The notes beneath the pieces were generated by a model. That model saw only the letters and a program-made list of their open reading frames with translations. It was not told the DNA's origin and made no database searches. The translations under genes were made by a program, and so were the position numbers. Positions 11,274 to 24,200 of a stretch of 64,000 bases of DNA are shown here, piece by piece. Source of the stretch: Cercozoa sp. M6MM (Eukaryota > Endomyxa: Ascetosporea); the NCBI GenBank assembly GCA_040357565.1, contig JBDODJ010000036.1; one strand, 5' to 3'. Each line of letters opens with the position of its first letter. The first letter of the stretch is position 1.

Positions 11274-11539
11274 TCAAGGAACAGCAAAGCCAAGGTACTG
11301 CGCAGGATCGTGTGCGTGCGGATTGTGCGCGTTTGTGTCGTCGAAAGGCGACGACTTTTTCGACGAAACAGGCTTCCTGCTGCTGCTGCTGCTGCCACGC
11401 TGTCGCGACGACGGCGGTCTCGCTCGCGGCATCTGCGATGAGTGCGGATGCCCGGCGGTGCCGTACGGCGTCTGATACGGATGCGTGAACCGTCTCTCGG
11501 GCACAAACTGTGTTTGGACACAAGACAGTCAGATACAGA

Positions 11540-11584
<45 letters not shown>

Positions 11585-14500
11585 AAGAGACTACCTGTGC
11601 ATCCGGCTGTAGCAGCACGTAGCCCACGACGAGGCACAGCATCAGAAAGAAGGCCAGCACGATCGTGTCGCTGTACTGTCGCAGCATCCGACGCACCGCG
11701 TTGCGCTGGCGTTTGCCGCGCTGTACAAACCACATGCGTACATCGCTACGTCCGGAGATACCACTTCATGCAGGACAAAACTGCGAAAACTACCTGTTCG
11801 CGCAGCTTGCGTGCTTCCAAACATTGTGCGTGCTTCTCCGCCAGTGCTGCCGAATCGCTCGATGCACCTGCTGTATCACGAAACAGATATACACGTTAAT
11901 TAATACAACAACAAGAAGAAAAGTACAACTGTTGCGAGAGCGTCGGCGTGTCCTGCGAGGTTTGCCGACCGGGACCGCAGTGCCACTGTCAGAACTGGTG
12001 CCAGCACCCGTGCCACCGTCGACGGAATGAGCCGGCCGGTGCTGTGGCAGTCGCTGCAGCACCTTGCCCGCCGGCTGCAGTCGCCGTCGTCTCCGTCGCC
12101 TGCGCGAGGGCGACACATGCGACACCACCTGCCGCGACTTTGGCGACTGCGACGGAGCTCGGTAGGAGTGAGCCGTATCGTCGGCAGTCGACGCAGAGTG
12201 CCGCGGTGTCTCAGCTCTCGGAAATGTGCGCGGTTTTGACTGCTCGGCTTGCGGCCGCTGCTCGCTCGGCACTGTCGTGTCGATGCTGCTGTCGGCGTTG
12301 GCCACCGTGTTTCGCCGTGTCCGCGCGGCGGGTACGGGAGAAACGGAAGCTTGCGACGGCAAGACAGACAGATGCGTCGCTTTCGCCGATGCCGACACGC
12401 GTTTCCGCACGGTAGTGATGGCACCTGCTGACACAGCACAGATGTGAAGGGACAACCATACGTAGACACAGGAAGCAAGGGGGCGGCAGTACATCGATGC
12501 AGCTGGAAGTCGCGACGCGGCGGCATTGAACGCGAGCGTTTCGTGCGTGTTCGCGGAGCAGCGTCGGTGGGTTGCCTCATCAGTTGAAGAGGAGACACTT
12601 CAGTCGCACTCTCTTCTTCCTTTACCCCATGCTCGTGCTCTGGCTTGTCAGCTTCCCGCACTGCTTGTGTCTGCGTCTGTGTCTGTATCTCTGCTTCTTC
12701 AGCCTGTGCCTCCTCCTCATCATCGTCGGTGATGACCGAGGCCTGCAGGTTACGCATCGATGCACGCGACTGTCGCTTGCTGGGTGTTGTCTTGTCGGTG
12801 CACGAGTCAACCTGTGCGCGTGTGCATAAGTACCCTGAGGGTGGAGAGGGCAGAGGAAGGGTCGACGTCGAGGCGAATGTACCATGCGCGAGTCTTTGCC
12901 GACAGAGAGCGAAGGCGACGAGTGCGCCGACATTGACATCGGCGGCAGTGACGACAGCGTCGACGGCCCCGTGGTCGTGTCGGTGAGCTGCGTCGTGCCT
13001 GTCGTTGTCGTCGCACTGTCCACGTCGTCTACGTCGCCGCCTACTCAAACACACACACACACAGGCATAGATAACACAGGGCATACACTCAGACAGCGGT
13101 GTCAACCAGCACTGGACGAGTCGGCGTCAATGTCGGTGTGCCTGGCCTCCTCGAGTTGCTGCACCAGCAACGTTAGGTACTGCACCTCCTCGTGCACGCG
13201 CAGCAGCGACTGCGCCGTCTGCTCGAACGAGCACGCCAGCGTGCGCCGCGTGTGCGACAGTGCACTCAGCTGCGGCGCCGACAGAAACGACGTCTCCGAC
13301 AGTCGACGTCTGTGCACACATTGTCCATACCTTAGACAGGCCACGTACACATACATCGGCACACTGAGGGTGCTACCGATCTCTCCTGCCACGACGACCG
13401 CGCGACACCTTCTTGGCACGCGAGTTGTCCTCGGAGCACGTGGTGCACGATGCCTCTGAGTTGGCCGACGCGGGTGACAGCGCACTGAGCGGTAGCAGTG
13501 CCTCGTCAAAGTGCAGCAGCTGCAGCACCAGCTCGACGAACTCGTCGAAGCGCTGGGGACGCAGCAAGATCAGCCGACGCAACGCGCCGTACTGGCAGGG
13601 ACTACGTGGACAGGCCAGTCAACTTGGACACAAACACAGGCACATATGAAACAAAGGCAGCGTACCTGTAGACACACGCCGAAGCAAAGGCGAGTTTGCG
13701 CAGTGCTTGTAGTGCATCTCCCTGCAGCTGCACCGACACGGTGTCGACAATGACCTGGAGGGCACGACGCGCCAGTGAGACGGCACTCACGGCGTCGGCG
13801 AACTGCACGTGCGGCAGTGACCAGGAACGCGGCTGTTCGCTGCTGCCGTCGTCCTTGTCGCTGTTGTTGTCTCTGGTGCCGGTGGTGGTCGGACTTTTGG
13901 CCGCACTGCTCGGCTTGGGCACCTCGTCGTCGCACACGACGCACACCGGGAAGAAATCGTTGCTTCGTCGCTCCAGGTACAACACGCGCGACTCGCCTGA
14001 AACCCAGCATCACCTCAATCAAAGACAGAGAGGGCAGAGACACAGGGCAGTACCGACATTGATGCGCGAGCACAGGAACTCGCGCACGAAATTGAAGGCG
14101 CGTCCAAAGTCGCCGCTGCGCATCGGGTGGCACGCGTACGCCACCAGCAGCTTGTCGGTGAGGAAGGCGCGCAGTGCCGCCTGCATGTCGGTCGGCGCAG
14201 ACCACGGCCACGGCAGCAACTACACCATGCATTGCGACCAGTCAACTTTACGAGGAAGGGTGTGAGCACATGTGTACCTGCGAAGAGTCCTCCTTGCTGC
14301 TGTCACGCGATAGCACCGGCACCGGCGCGGCGTAGGACGCGAGGTGTCGAATCACGCGCCACTCGAGGTTGCTGCCGGCGCCGAACCACTCGCGCGACGA
14401 CATGCCGCTCACCGGCGGCAGCACTACGCGGCGCGCCAGCGAGTCCAGTGCCTGTCCAGTCGGGTCCACGAGCACAAAGTGACCGCCCAGCGGCACGACG

Positions 14501-14649
14501 CAGAGCGACTTATGCGCCGCGTCCCAGGCCGACAGCGAGAAGTCCCAGCGCGACACGTCCACCGACTCGGCCAGCGTGATCAGCGGCGCGATCGGACGCG
14601 CGTTGCTCGACACTCCACAGGCAGCTGCACACAGTCACACACACACACA

Positions 14650-14718
<69 letters not shown>

Positions 14719-15361
14719 TGTGCATGCAGATACACAGAAGGTCAGGAGGAAACAGGCTACCAGCACGAGCAGCGATGACAGCCTTGTTGAAGTGCCAGGC
14801 GTGCACGACAAAGTCGAGGTCGCGCGGCGAGCGGTCCTTCACCAGCACGTCGAGCACTGCGCCGCCGCGCAGCATGCAGTGACCGGTAGCGAACCATTCA
14901 AACGTGTGCGCACCCAACACGCACCGCATTAGGTCAGCTAGCGAGACCTAGGAGATACGGTATACCAGCAAGAAATACTGCAAAACGGAAAGGTGAGGGT
15001 ACTCGGGCCGGAACACGTGGCAAGCACGGTTCTGAGGTGGCACTCGGCATCGTGATTGGTGCACGTGGCACAGCGAGCGGCACAGTGAACTGCATCGGCA
15101 TCGGCCCGCCTGCGTTGGTCACAGCAGGCATCACCGGCACCATCATTGGCATCAGCATCTGCGTCAGCGTGTTGGGCTGCACCGACATTGTGCGGATGTT
15201 CTGTACACACACGCACACAAAAACACTGTACGGGATAGAGATCGGTGCGCAAGGATACCCGCATGAAGGACTGCACAGGCAGTGGCTGCGCCTGCATCGA
15301 CGAGTCAAGTTCGCGCAGTCGCTTGCCCACCAACATGGCGGCCTGGTGGTCCACAATCTCC

Positions 15362-15398
<37 letters not shown>

Positions 15399-16425
15399 GC
15401 TGCTGCTGCTGCGGCCGGTGTTGTTGTCGCTGCTGCTGTGGCGCACTCTGAGCCATGCGGTGGCTGCTGGCCTGGCTTGCGTCATTCTCGGTCCTGCTAT
15501 TGTCATTGTTGTTGTTGTTGTTGTTGCTCTTGTCGACACAGCGCCGCTTGGGCGACACGCTGTCACCGGTCCCGCCAACGATCGGCGGCGGCGACTGCGA
15601 GAGCGACGACGCCGAAGCGTAGCGACCGAGCGACGGGTGCACTGCCACGGCGGCCGCGTCGTTGAGCTGACTGTTCGGCGACGGAATCGACGCGCGCAGA
15701 GCCGATGGCGATGTGTACACCAGTGGCGACTCTTGCGTCTGCAGGTTCGGCAAACGTGCCTGCAACTGCGACCGCGACTGCTGCGCGTGCTGTAGCTGAG
15801 AATGGTGTTGATGTGACAGTTTTTGGTGTGACTGTTGTTGTTGGTGCTGCTGTTGTTGCAGCGAACACTGTTGAGACATTGACGGGTGCGCAGCTGTCGC
15901 TGTCGGCACGAACGTGAACTGGTGGCACGGCGACCCGTTTTGCGGAATGAAAGGCGACGACGCCGACCAGGCCTGGCCCAGGCAGCTCACCACCGAGAGT
16001 TCGCAGTTAAACTGCGGCTTCTGGAACAAACGCTCGAGACGTGCCTGGATCGCCGGCGACCAGTAGACACGCGCGCGCGGCCAGTGCGGCGCCACGCACG
16101 CCAGGAACTGCGACAGCGACTCGTGCGCACCCGGATGCAGCGGCACGCTTCCTCCTGCCGCCGCGTTCAGAAAGTCCGCCACTGCCATGACGTCATGTGC
16201 CGAAGAAACACCAAGGAACGGCATCTCTGGCGACAGCACCGACGAAGGCGGCAACGCGTTGCTGCCATCGCGCACTGCTGACAACGAGCCGCCGCTCGCG
16301 CCGCGCAACTGCGACAACGAACGCGACGATGACGCACGTACTTCCATGCGTATGCGTCGCCGCGAACGCTTCGGCGTGTTCGGCGTCGAAACTGACCGGT
16401 AAGTCTGCTGCGCCGAAGAAGACAT
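11274..16425 (-). CDS. 1,410-residue protein: Q-rich N-terminus, CCA-enzyme/poly(A)-polymerase-head-like region, C-terminal membrane anchor
   Basis: Fourteen exons (15259-16425, 15003-15200, 14761-14947, 14278-14624, 14054-14219, 13666-13996, 13377-13601, 13107-13309, 12883-13040, 12493-12811, 11930-12424, 11794-11870, 11595-11720, 11274-11507) total 4,233 bases with phases agreeing at all 13 junctions. Residues 1-455 are low-complexity with poly-Gln, poly-Asn and a basic patch (PKRSRRRIRM). Residues 483-501 read GGAVLDVLVKDRSPRDLDF, the GG-V-D...DxD signature of the class II CCA-adding/poly(A) polymerase head, followed by SRWDFSLSAWDA (RRDFTIN-like), LVDPTGQALDSL and LEWRVIRHLASYA, in the family order. 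The usual GGxVRD Arg is Leu. After coiled-coil and Ser/Thr-rich parts, residues about 1309-1329 form one membrane helix (IVLAFFLMLCLVVGYVLL), then a basic tail. Enzyme activity is uncertain; a membrane-anchored nucleotidyltransferase relative is my inference. Confidence 0.72.
11540..11590. repeat. (TA)n/(GA)n tract in an intron
   Basis: A TA run followed by GA units lies in the last intron of the Q-rich gene. Confidence 0.9.
14634..14718. repeat. (CA)n microsatellite in an intron
   Basis: More than 35 CA units, broken once by CATACA, fill the intron between the exons at 14761-14947 and 14278-14624. Confidence 0.95.
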
Positions 16426-17537
16426 CTGTGCGGCAACAAAACGAAAGCATAAGTACACAGTTGAGCGAGACAAAGGTGCAATGCGTCACTGGATAATGAG
16501 GGAATGTTGCCAAGCTGACATAAAGCTAGCACCCTGTGCTCAAAGAGTCAAGCCACACAAATCAAAGACAAGCCTTCTTTCCTTCGCCATGGCACGCCAA
16601 ACTTTCGTCAAATTCGCCAAAACCGAGTCCGGTGAAATTACTGAGAAACGAATTTTCGCAAAACGAGGTTTCTACAACCAAGGCTCACCCCACAAAGCGC
16701 GAGCTAACGCCCCCAGACAAGAGAAACACGCACAATCGTTCTAGACAACTCAACGACAGCGCAAACAGGCAAGCCCGCTACGTCCGAACGCAAGGATTAA
16801 AAATACCGGACGCTGGCACGCGCCCAAGCGTACGGTTTGCCAGCGGAAAAGAGGTATCTCCCAAACTACCGCACACTCCGCACAGTTCGCGATACACAGC
16901 AAAGCGAATCGAAAACACTTTGGAGAAGAGAAGTTTGCAATGATGCGGGCATGTCGCGATCACAAACAAGCGTGTGAGGGCAATTTGCCAAAGGAGATCA
17001 AAGCACAAAGCTTGAGGACCAAATCGAGAACACCCGAGCTCGAAAGGAGAGACGAAAGCTTGTAAAACGCAAAGACGAAAGCAGGAACTCACCAGATAAG
17101 TGTTTTATCGAGACCCAAATGGTTCGTCTCGTCGGACGCTCACGCAAGCAGCATGAACACGGGGTCACGCCCCAGCAGCCTGCTTGCTAGATTTGCTGGA
17201 CTTGCGTTTCTTCCCTGCAAGACAGAACAATCAGTCGAGCTGCGAAAAAACGAAACGCTGTCAGAAGAGAGAAATATCGCGAGACTTGGCGCTTACAGGG
17301 CGTGTGCGGGTGTATTACAAAAGCTTACCACACGCCAGTTGGTCGTGACGGCTTCCGGTGGGAGGACAGTAGGATCCACGATCAACGGAGCGTGCATTGT
17401 TGACCACCCCTCAGTGCAACCGTGACTCGACCTGACATCATCGTCGCAGTGCAAGCGTGACTCGACTTGACATCATCGTCGCAGTGGTACGGTTTAGTTG
17501 TTGACAGTGATTATTATCGTACAGTACTGCGCCGCTG
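16426..17537. other. spacer without a supported gene
   Basis: This is the longest gene-free stretch between two minus-strand genes. The plus strand is A/C-rich with many AAGCGAAA-like words. Short ORFs such as the one starting MARQTFVKFAKTESGEI near 16590 have no splice-consistent partners. It should hold the promoter of the Q-rich gene and the 3' flank of the giant gene. I see no TATA box or repeat. Confidence 0.4.
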
Positions 17538-18238
17538 TCATTCGGCTTGAGTTGTGTTCTCACAATCGTCCGATGGTAAGCCAGCGGCTGCGCTCGCAGG
17601 CTGCTCGTCGATCTCAAGCGGCGCGTGCGTGTTGCCACTGATGCCGTCCGGCCGTTCAATAGGCTCCTCTGAGCCAGTGGCGCTCACTGGCGGCAGCTCC
17701 ACCTCTTCCTGTGTTTCAAGGAGTGGTAGTACAGCAGGCCTTTTGAGGGCAGAGGCGTACCTTGGCTGCATGCTGTGCTTCCAGTAGTCCGAGACGTCGC
17801 AGATCGAACACGTCCTCCATCACTGCACGGACACTTACAAGAACACACTGAGTTTAGAGGTCTCTACCTAGTCTCAAGCCGCCAAAGAAACCGCGTTGAC
17901 TCAGGATCTCTGTGTATGTTTATACACGTGTATACCAAAGAGAGAGAGAGGAGGATATTGACAAATAGAAGAAGGCACCTTGGGCAACGTCCCTGCCTTG
18001 TGTCTGACCGACAAGGAGACCGCCGCCGCGGCGGAAGAGATCAAAGTCGCGTGGTGACACCAGGCACGTCGCCAGGAACTGGTCCAGCGACTGCCCGCCG
18101 AAGCGCAGTTCTGTCCAGACAGGCAGGTTGTACCAGCCCTCTTACCCCCCTCTGCCCCCCAAAGAAAAAGCCTACGAGCGAGAGGCGAACACGTGATACA
18201 CTCCACCACTCGCGACAGTGCGCGCTTGGCGCAGCCTA

Positions 18239-18274
<36 letters not shown>

Positions 18275-21200
18275 ACATGTATATATTATGTTTATATTAT
18301 TTACAATATATATTATATATTATATATTATATTTATACCATATTATACATTACAATATATACACATTTAATTTATACTATATATATTATATTTATATTAA
18401 ATTATTATATTTACATTTTATTATCACATATATACCAGGTGACATACCATCACTCGGGTCCACCGACACGACCTTGACGGCACGAATGTCCACGTCACCG
18501 TTCTGCAGGTACAGTCGCATGCGGTGGCCGCGTCGTCGGCGCCATCCCTGACACCAGGGGGGGGGGGAAAGGGCTGATGGGGTAAGAGGGGACATACCAG
18601 CGACTTGACGGCCACCAGAGCCAGCACGAGCAGCAGCGTAGAAAACAAAACCCACAGTGCAAACAGCGATGACTGCGTGGCTGTTGAGGTAGTACGGGGT
18701 AAGGAGGTAAGGGAGTAAGGGGTCAGGGGTGAGGGTAAGGGGTAGGGTGCAAGGGGGCAAGAGATATGGTGTAAGGGGTAGGGCGTAAGGGGGGTAACGA
18801 TAGTACAAGTCATTGGAGTGTCGGCAGTAGACAAAGCGAGCGCAGTCAGCAGATGCGCGAACAGCACCATCTATGCGGAAGGGGTAAGCGAGATAAAGGG
18901 GGTGGAGGTAGGGTGTAAAATACAATCTCCATAAGGTTGTCCGAGGCACGTCTGTATGGCCACCAGACAGTTTGCACCGCTAAAAACACGGCCGTCAACG
19001 AGCCCACCTGAGCACGCCATCACACGGGTTATGCCCTTATACTCCACCTTTACCTCTCTCCCAGTGTAGGTACCAAGAAGAGCATGCGAGCGGTCTGTTC
19101 TTCGTTCGTGTTGACAAACACCACCACCAGCAACAGCTACAGTCGACACATCAGTTTACCCCCATTACCCTTCACCCCCTGTGTTTTTGAGAGACCCACC
19201 GTGCGACGCAGGAGAACGACGACCTCCCAAAAGTACATGCGCGGTCGGTACACTTCGGTCAGCACGCCGATCTTGCTCTGCGCCGACTGTGTGAACAGCG
19301 TCTCTCTGCAGGGGGGGGGGGGGGGGGGGTGGGGGGTAAGTGAAGGGGATAAGTGGGTAAGTGGATAAGAGGTGCCCTACCGACTAAGTCGACGCCGCAT
19401 GATGCCGAACAAGTAGAGTGGAATCCCCAGACCAAACACGATGCCGATAATGCCCAGGAAGAACTGCATCCAATAGGGGGTAAGAGGGGTATGGGGAGGG
19501 AGAGAACGACTACCTTGGTAGTCTTGTAGGAAGTAGAAGCACAATCCATCGATGGATACTGCTTCAGCACTTGCTTGCCGTCCTACACATGTCATACATG
19601 CATGGGACAATTGCACAGGAGGAGGGGGGGGGAAACAGTACAAGACCGGCGTCGGTGCACCCAAAGACCACTTGGATCACAGTGTCCAGTACCGCCGCTG
19701 TGTATGCAGGTTAGGGGAGGGTTAGGGAGGGGTAGGGAACACGAGAATGCCCAGTGTGAACAAGGGTGTCAGTACACTCGTCCTACAGCAGGGGAGGGTA
19801 AGGGGGTAAAGTGGGGGGGGGGGGGGTAAAGGGTACCAGATCCGCGTGAGCGCACTGACGCGGCCGTAGCACATGGAACCGCCCGTCATGGCCACGATGT
19901 CTACGGCACACACATTTGTATTTGCGCACATCCGCGCGGACACTGGTGACTAGACTACTTACCCATCTGGAAGAGTCCAAAGAACAACTTGGCCACCCAA
20001 CTGAGCACATGCACACATAGGTCACATGGGTAACATGACGGTGTGGGAGAAACGCACCCGCTAAGTGAGACATCAATGGCACCGGCGAACATCTTGCTAC
20101 GCACATGTTGATGTTTACCTCCCTCCTTTACCCCCTTCCCCTGGCATGGCAGAGATGCCTACCTCATCTGGACGTAGTAGAGCATGATGCGGACCGAGGC
20201 ATCGCGCAGACTTTGCGCCAGGTAGTGCATCACGCACACGTACAGCACGTACATCACCTGCACACACAGGGGGGTTAAGGGGTGGCGTGGGGGGGGGGGT
20301 AAAGCTAACCACAACAGCGGCGATGTTGCCGGCGACACTGCCGTCGTTGTCGCACTTGATGCAAGAGCCGCCCCACTCGTAGTACTCGTCCAGACACACG
20401 CCGCACAGAGGGTTCTCCGACGCCGCCTTCCTGTTCTCCGAACTGCCCGGGGGGGGGGGGGGTAAAGGGGTCTGGGCGAGGGGGGGGGGGGTAAACACGC
20501 AGCTACCAGCACACTTGCGGCTGCGCAGTCGTCGAATCAGCTGTGTCGCTCGCACACAAATCACCGGCCCGACAGTGACCCTGGTAGCACTGCGAGAGGG
20601 GGTAAAGGGGGAGGGTAAACAAAGGTAAGAAGCGTACCCTGTAGGCACCGATGTTGCCAGTGGTTTCGCCATAGTCCAGCCAGTAGTCTGAGGGTAGGAG
20701 GGTAGGAGGGTAGGGATAGGGGTACGGGTAGGGTAGGGGTAGGTAAGGGGTAAGGGTGTAGGGGTAAGGGTAAGGGTAGGAGTAGGAGAGGTAGGAGCCC
20801 TACCCTCGAGTGCAACGATCTGACCGTCGGAACAGAGTGCTCCGGGAGGACACAACTGACACGGACCCAGAACGCGACCATTGGCGATGGGAGCGTACTG
20901 CCCGGCACTGCACGGGTTGCACGCCGCCAGTCCCGTCACTGGCACGTACTCCTCGCCTTGGCGCACGATCGTGTTGGCGCCAAAGCACGGCTGGCACTGT
21001 GCATGGGGTTAAGGGTAGGGAAAAGGGGAGGGTAGAGGGGAGGGTAGAGGGGAGGGTAAAGGGGGTAAAGGGGGTCGGGGGAAGGGGTAAAACCTCAGTC
21101 TGCTCCGGCAGCGGGTTGAACTCGAACGCGCCACACTCAACGCACTTTGACTCAGTCGCCGTCACCTAATCATGACAAACAAGCTTGGCATAGACACTTA

Positions 21201-24200
21201 GGGTTAGGTAGATAGTATGCAGACACTGGAAACTACCAGGGCATAGGTGCCAGGAGCACACTGCGTGCACATCTCGCCGCCTTCCGACGTCCAGCCGCTC
21301 TTGCAGGGTACACACTGAGCCGGGTACTCTGACGACGGCTCGTGGTTCGAGGGACACGGCTCGTACTACAGTACATGGGCTTAGCTCCCGTCCGGTTAGA
21401 CAGAGACACTGTACAACATCCCTACCTGGATACGGAAGCCAGTTTCGACAACATTCGGCAGGTCACTTTCCCAGTCCTGCCGCAGCACCCGGAAAAAAAC
21501 AAAGTAACTGCACAGCACAGCTTGGCTACAGGCAACACTACCTCTTGAGTGTATTCAGTTTCGTTCCTGAGCGACAGCACCTCGAGCCCGAACGTGAAAT
21601 CGCCTGTCTCAGTAATTCAGTTGAGAAAAACTGATTTTGGGCTCAAATTGGGACAAACGGACGGTACCAGGCACAGTTTTTGGAATCATTGGCAAGTAAA
21701 AGTCCAGGAACATCGAGCCCTAGTACAGCACACAACGCACAGTTTACAGTAGATAGACTTAGTTTTTTGATTGCCTGGTTTTTTTTAAACTGTGTGGGAC
21801 TGTACCAGAACGTTGCCTTCGCCGAGTGAGACCACGGAGTCGTTGTGCAGCGACGCACCACCGATTCGGATGCCGTAGGACATTCGATCGGCCATGTTGA
21901 TGCACAAGAGGCGCAGCAGTGCACCTGCTCTCACCCCCCAAGATCAGTCATGTCCGACACTAGACATCACAGGACTCGGGTATGAATACCGGCTCCCGTA
22001 CGAGGGCAGTTGACCAGGGTGTTGCCTTGGACCTCGCAGTTAGTCTGACAGAACAAGGTACTGTACAGTGCACACAAGGTACGAGAAAGGGGGAGAGGGT
22101 ACCCCCGAGACAACGTTGGCCTGCGACAGTTGGACGTAGAAAGCGCTGCTGTAGCTCAGCAGAGGATAGAACTTCGCCTGCTGTCCGACCGGCAGTGCGA
22201 AGGAATCCATCTACAAGGGGGTAATGGGAGTATAGGGGCAATGAAGGGTAACACAGGTACCATATGTCCGTAGGCCGTGCACTGGTCGGGCGGATCACAA
22301 GCCATATCGGTCGGATCGTCCTGCGCACACAGGTGGGCACAAGTAGGAAGGGAGATAGATAGAAAGGTAGGTAGGTGGTAGGGAGTACAGTTGCAGGAGT
22401 TTCGCCTGGCTTGGAGCCGCTGCGCAGCGCGTGCGACACGTTGAAGTTCAAGTGCACGCGCATGCCCGCTGACATGCCGTATGACTACAAGGAGGACAGT
22501 AGAGTAGGGGGTAAAGGGAGGGTGGGGGGGGGATGAACTCACAGCCGGGCCCTTGGGACTACGGAAGAGCGCAACGATGCCACGTTCTCCGTTGGTCATG
22601 TTGAACAGTGTCTCGTTCACTGCCGAAGGTACTGTCTGTCCAGTACACAACAAACAAGGTGGTCTGGAGACACACTTGAGGCACTGAGGGACACATGGTA
22701 CCACATGCAGTGTCGCCTGCAGCGACTCGGCTGTCGACAGGTCCACAAATTCCAAAGCTCCTGGGCAGGAAAAGGGGTAAGGGATCGGGGTAGGGGCAAA
22801 GGGGGCTCAACACACCGTAGCTGATTCGACTCTCCTCGCTCTGCGTCGCCGTCGGCAGCGCCTGCCACTGCGCACGTGTGCCCTGTCGCACCTGCCACCG
22901 GTCAGCAATGTGTACAGCCGCGCGGACCTGCACAAAACACAAGGCCAATATACAACAAATCGCAACTGACAGGACTCTGCTACGCCATGGAAGGCTTGGC
23001 GATTCGGCAGCAAGAACACGTCGAGTCCCGTGCCCGACATTATCAGCCTAAACAGAGGTGAAGGGGTTAAAGAGGGGAGGGGTAAAGAGGCGGTAAAATA
23101 GTACCAGTCATTGTCGTCGGCGTCGACGGCGCAGTTGGACACGGACTGACACAGCTCGACTCGACCGGAGTCACGGCACGTGAACGGTGGCTCGTCGTTG
23201 CGACAACTGCCCGTCTCGGTGTTGGCCTAGTTAAGGGTGAGACAGAGGGTTAATTAAGGGTGAGACAGAGGGTTATTTAAGGAGAGGGTTAGTTAAGGCT
23301 GAGGTGGGGTACACTGCGCACGGACGTGATAGTGAAGACCGCGTCCTGCACCGACTGCAACTGGCCCGACTCGCGCTGTGGGGTCAGCAGGTAAGCAAGG
23401 CAGTAAGGTAGAGACAAAGCCGATACCATGGCGGCGTAGTCGGGCCACGTGTCAAAGTGGAGCATACTGGAGCCCCAGAAAAACTGGTCCAACTCTGCAA
23501 CAACAACAAGCAAGTCAGAGGAAGTGTCTGTGTACATCTATTGGGACAAACGTACCACTGTAGTACTCAAGTTGCATGTCGAAGTCCTTCACTTGCTTCA
23601 ACTCGGGGCCGATAGAGACATACCTGTCACGCAGCCAAAGGGGCCCAAGGGTGGTGGGGGGTAAAGTGGCAAGGGGGTATATTAAAGGGGTAGAGGGGGG
23701 GCAAAGAAAAGGGGAAGCGGAGCAAGTACGTGGTGAAGTCGACAACGATGCGTCGCGTGTGACGGTTGTCGCACTGCACCGGCGACAAACAGTCCGCGCG
23801 GACAAAGCCGCGTCTCAGCTCCTCGCCTGCTACCTGCTCCGGCGCCTGTTATAGGTCACACTTAGACCTTCCGCGCGGACACCACCACGGTCTGATAAAA
23901 TTACCTTGACACCGAACCACTCGGGTCGAATGCCAGACGCGACGATTTCAATCGCGTGTCGCGGCATCGGCGAGCTACACGGGGTATAAGGAGTGCGGGG
24001 TGTCGGAGTAAGGGAGGGGTAAAGGGGTAAAGAGGTAGTGACGGAGGTAAAGGGGTAAAGGATACATCATGGTACTCGCAGAAGTGATCGATATGTCAAC
24101 TGCCGCCTGTACAAGAGGGGGTGTTAAATGGAGGTAAAGGGAGGTGGGGGGGGGGGGGTAAAGTGTACCACAGGCGTCATGACAGCCGCCGACAGTCGCT

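Noticed and set aside
14938..15050. A stop at 14948 splitting the Q-rich gene from the nucleotidyltransferase-like part
   Set aside because: Using the donor at 15002 (CCCGA|GTACCC) and acceptor at 14948 keeps phase and avoids the stop, while two separate genes would leave no promoter space.
16590..16744. Open frame starting MARQTFVKFAKTESGE
   Set aside because: It is short, lies upstream of the Q-rich gene start, and has no family motif or splice partner.
18193..18477. AT-rich 190-base tract considered as a replication origin or centromere-like element
   Set aside because: It lies inside an intron of the giant gene and has no other supporting sequence signal.
20690..20790. GGGGTAA arrays considered as an internal telomere or chromosome end
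   Set aside because: Similar short arrays occur in dozens of introns, in gene-dependent orientation, so they are an intron feature and not a chromosome end.
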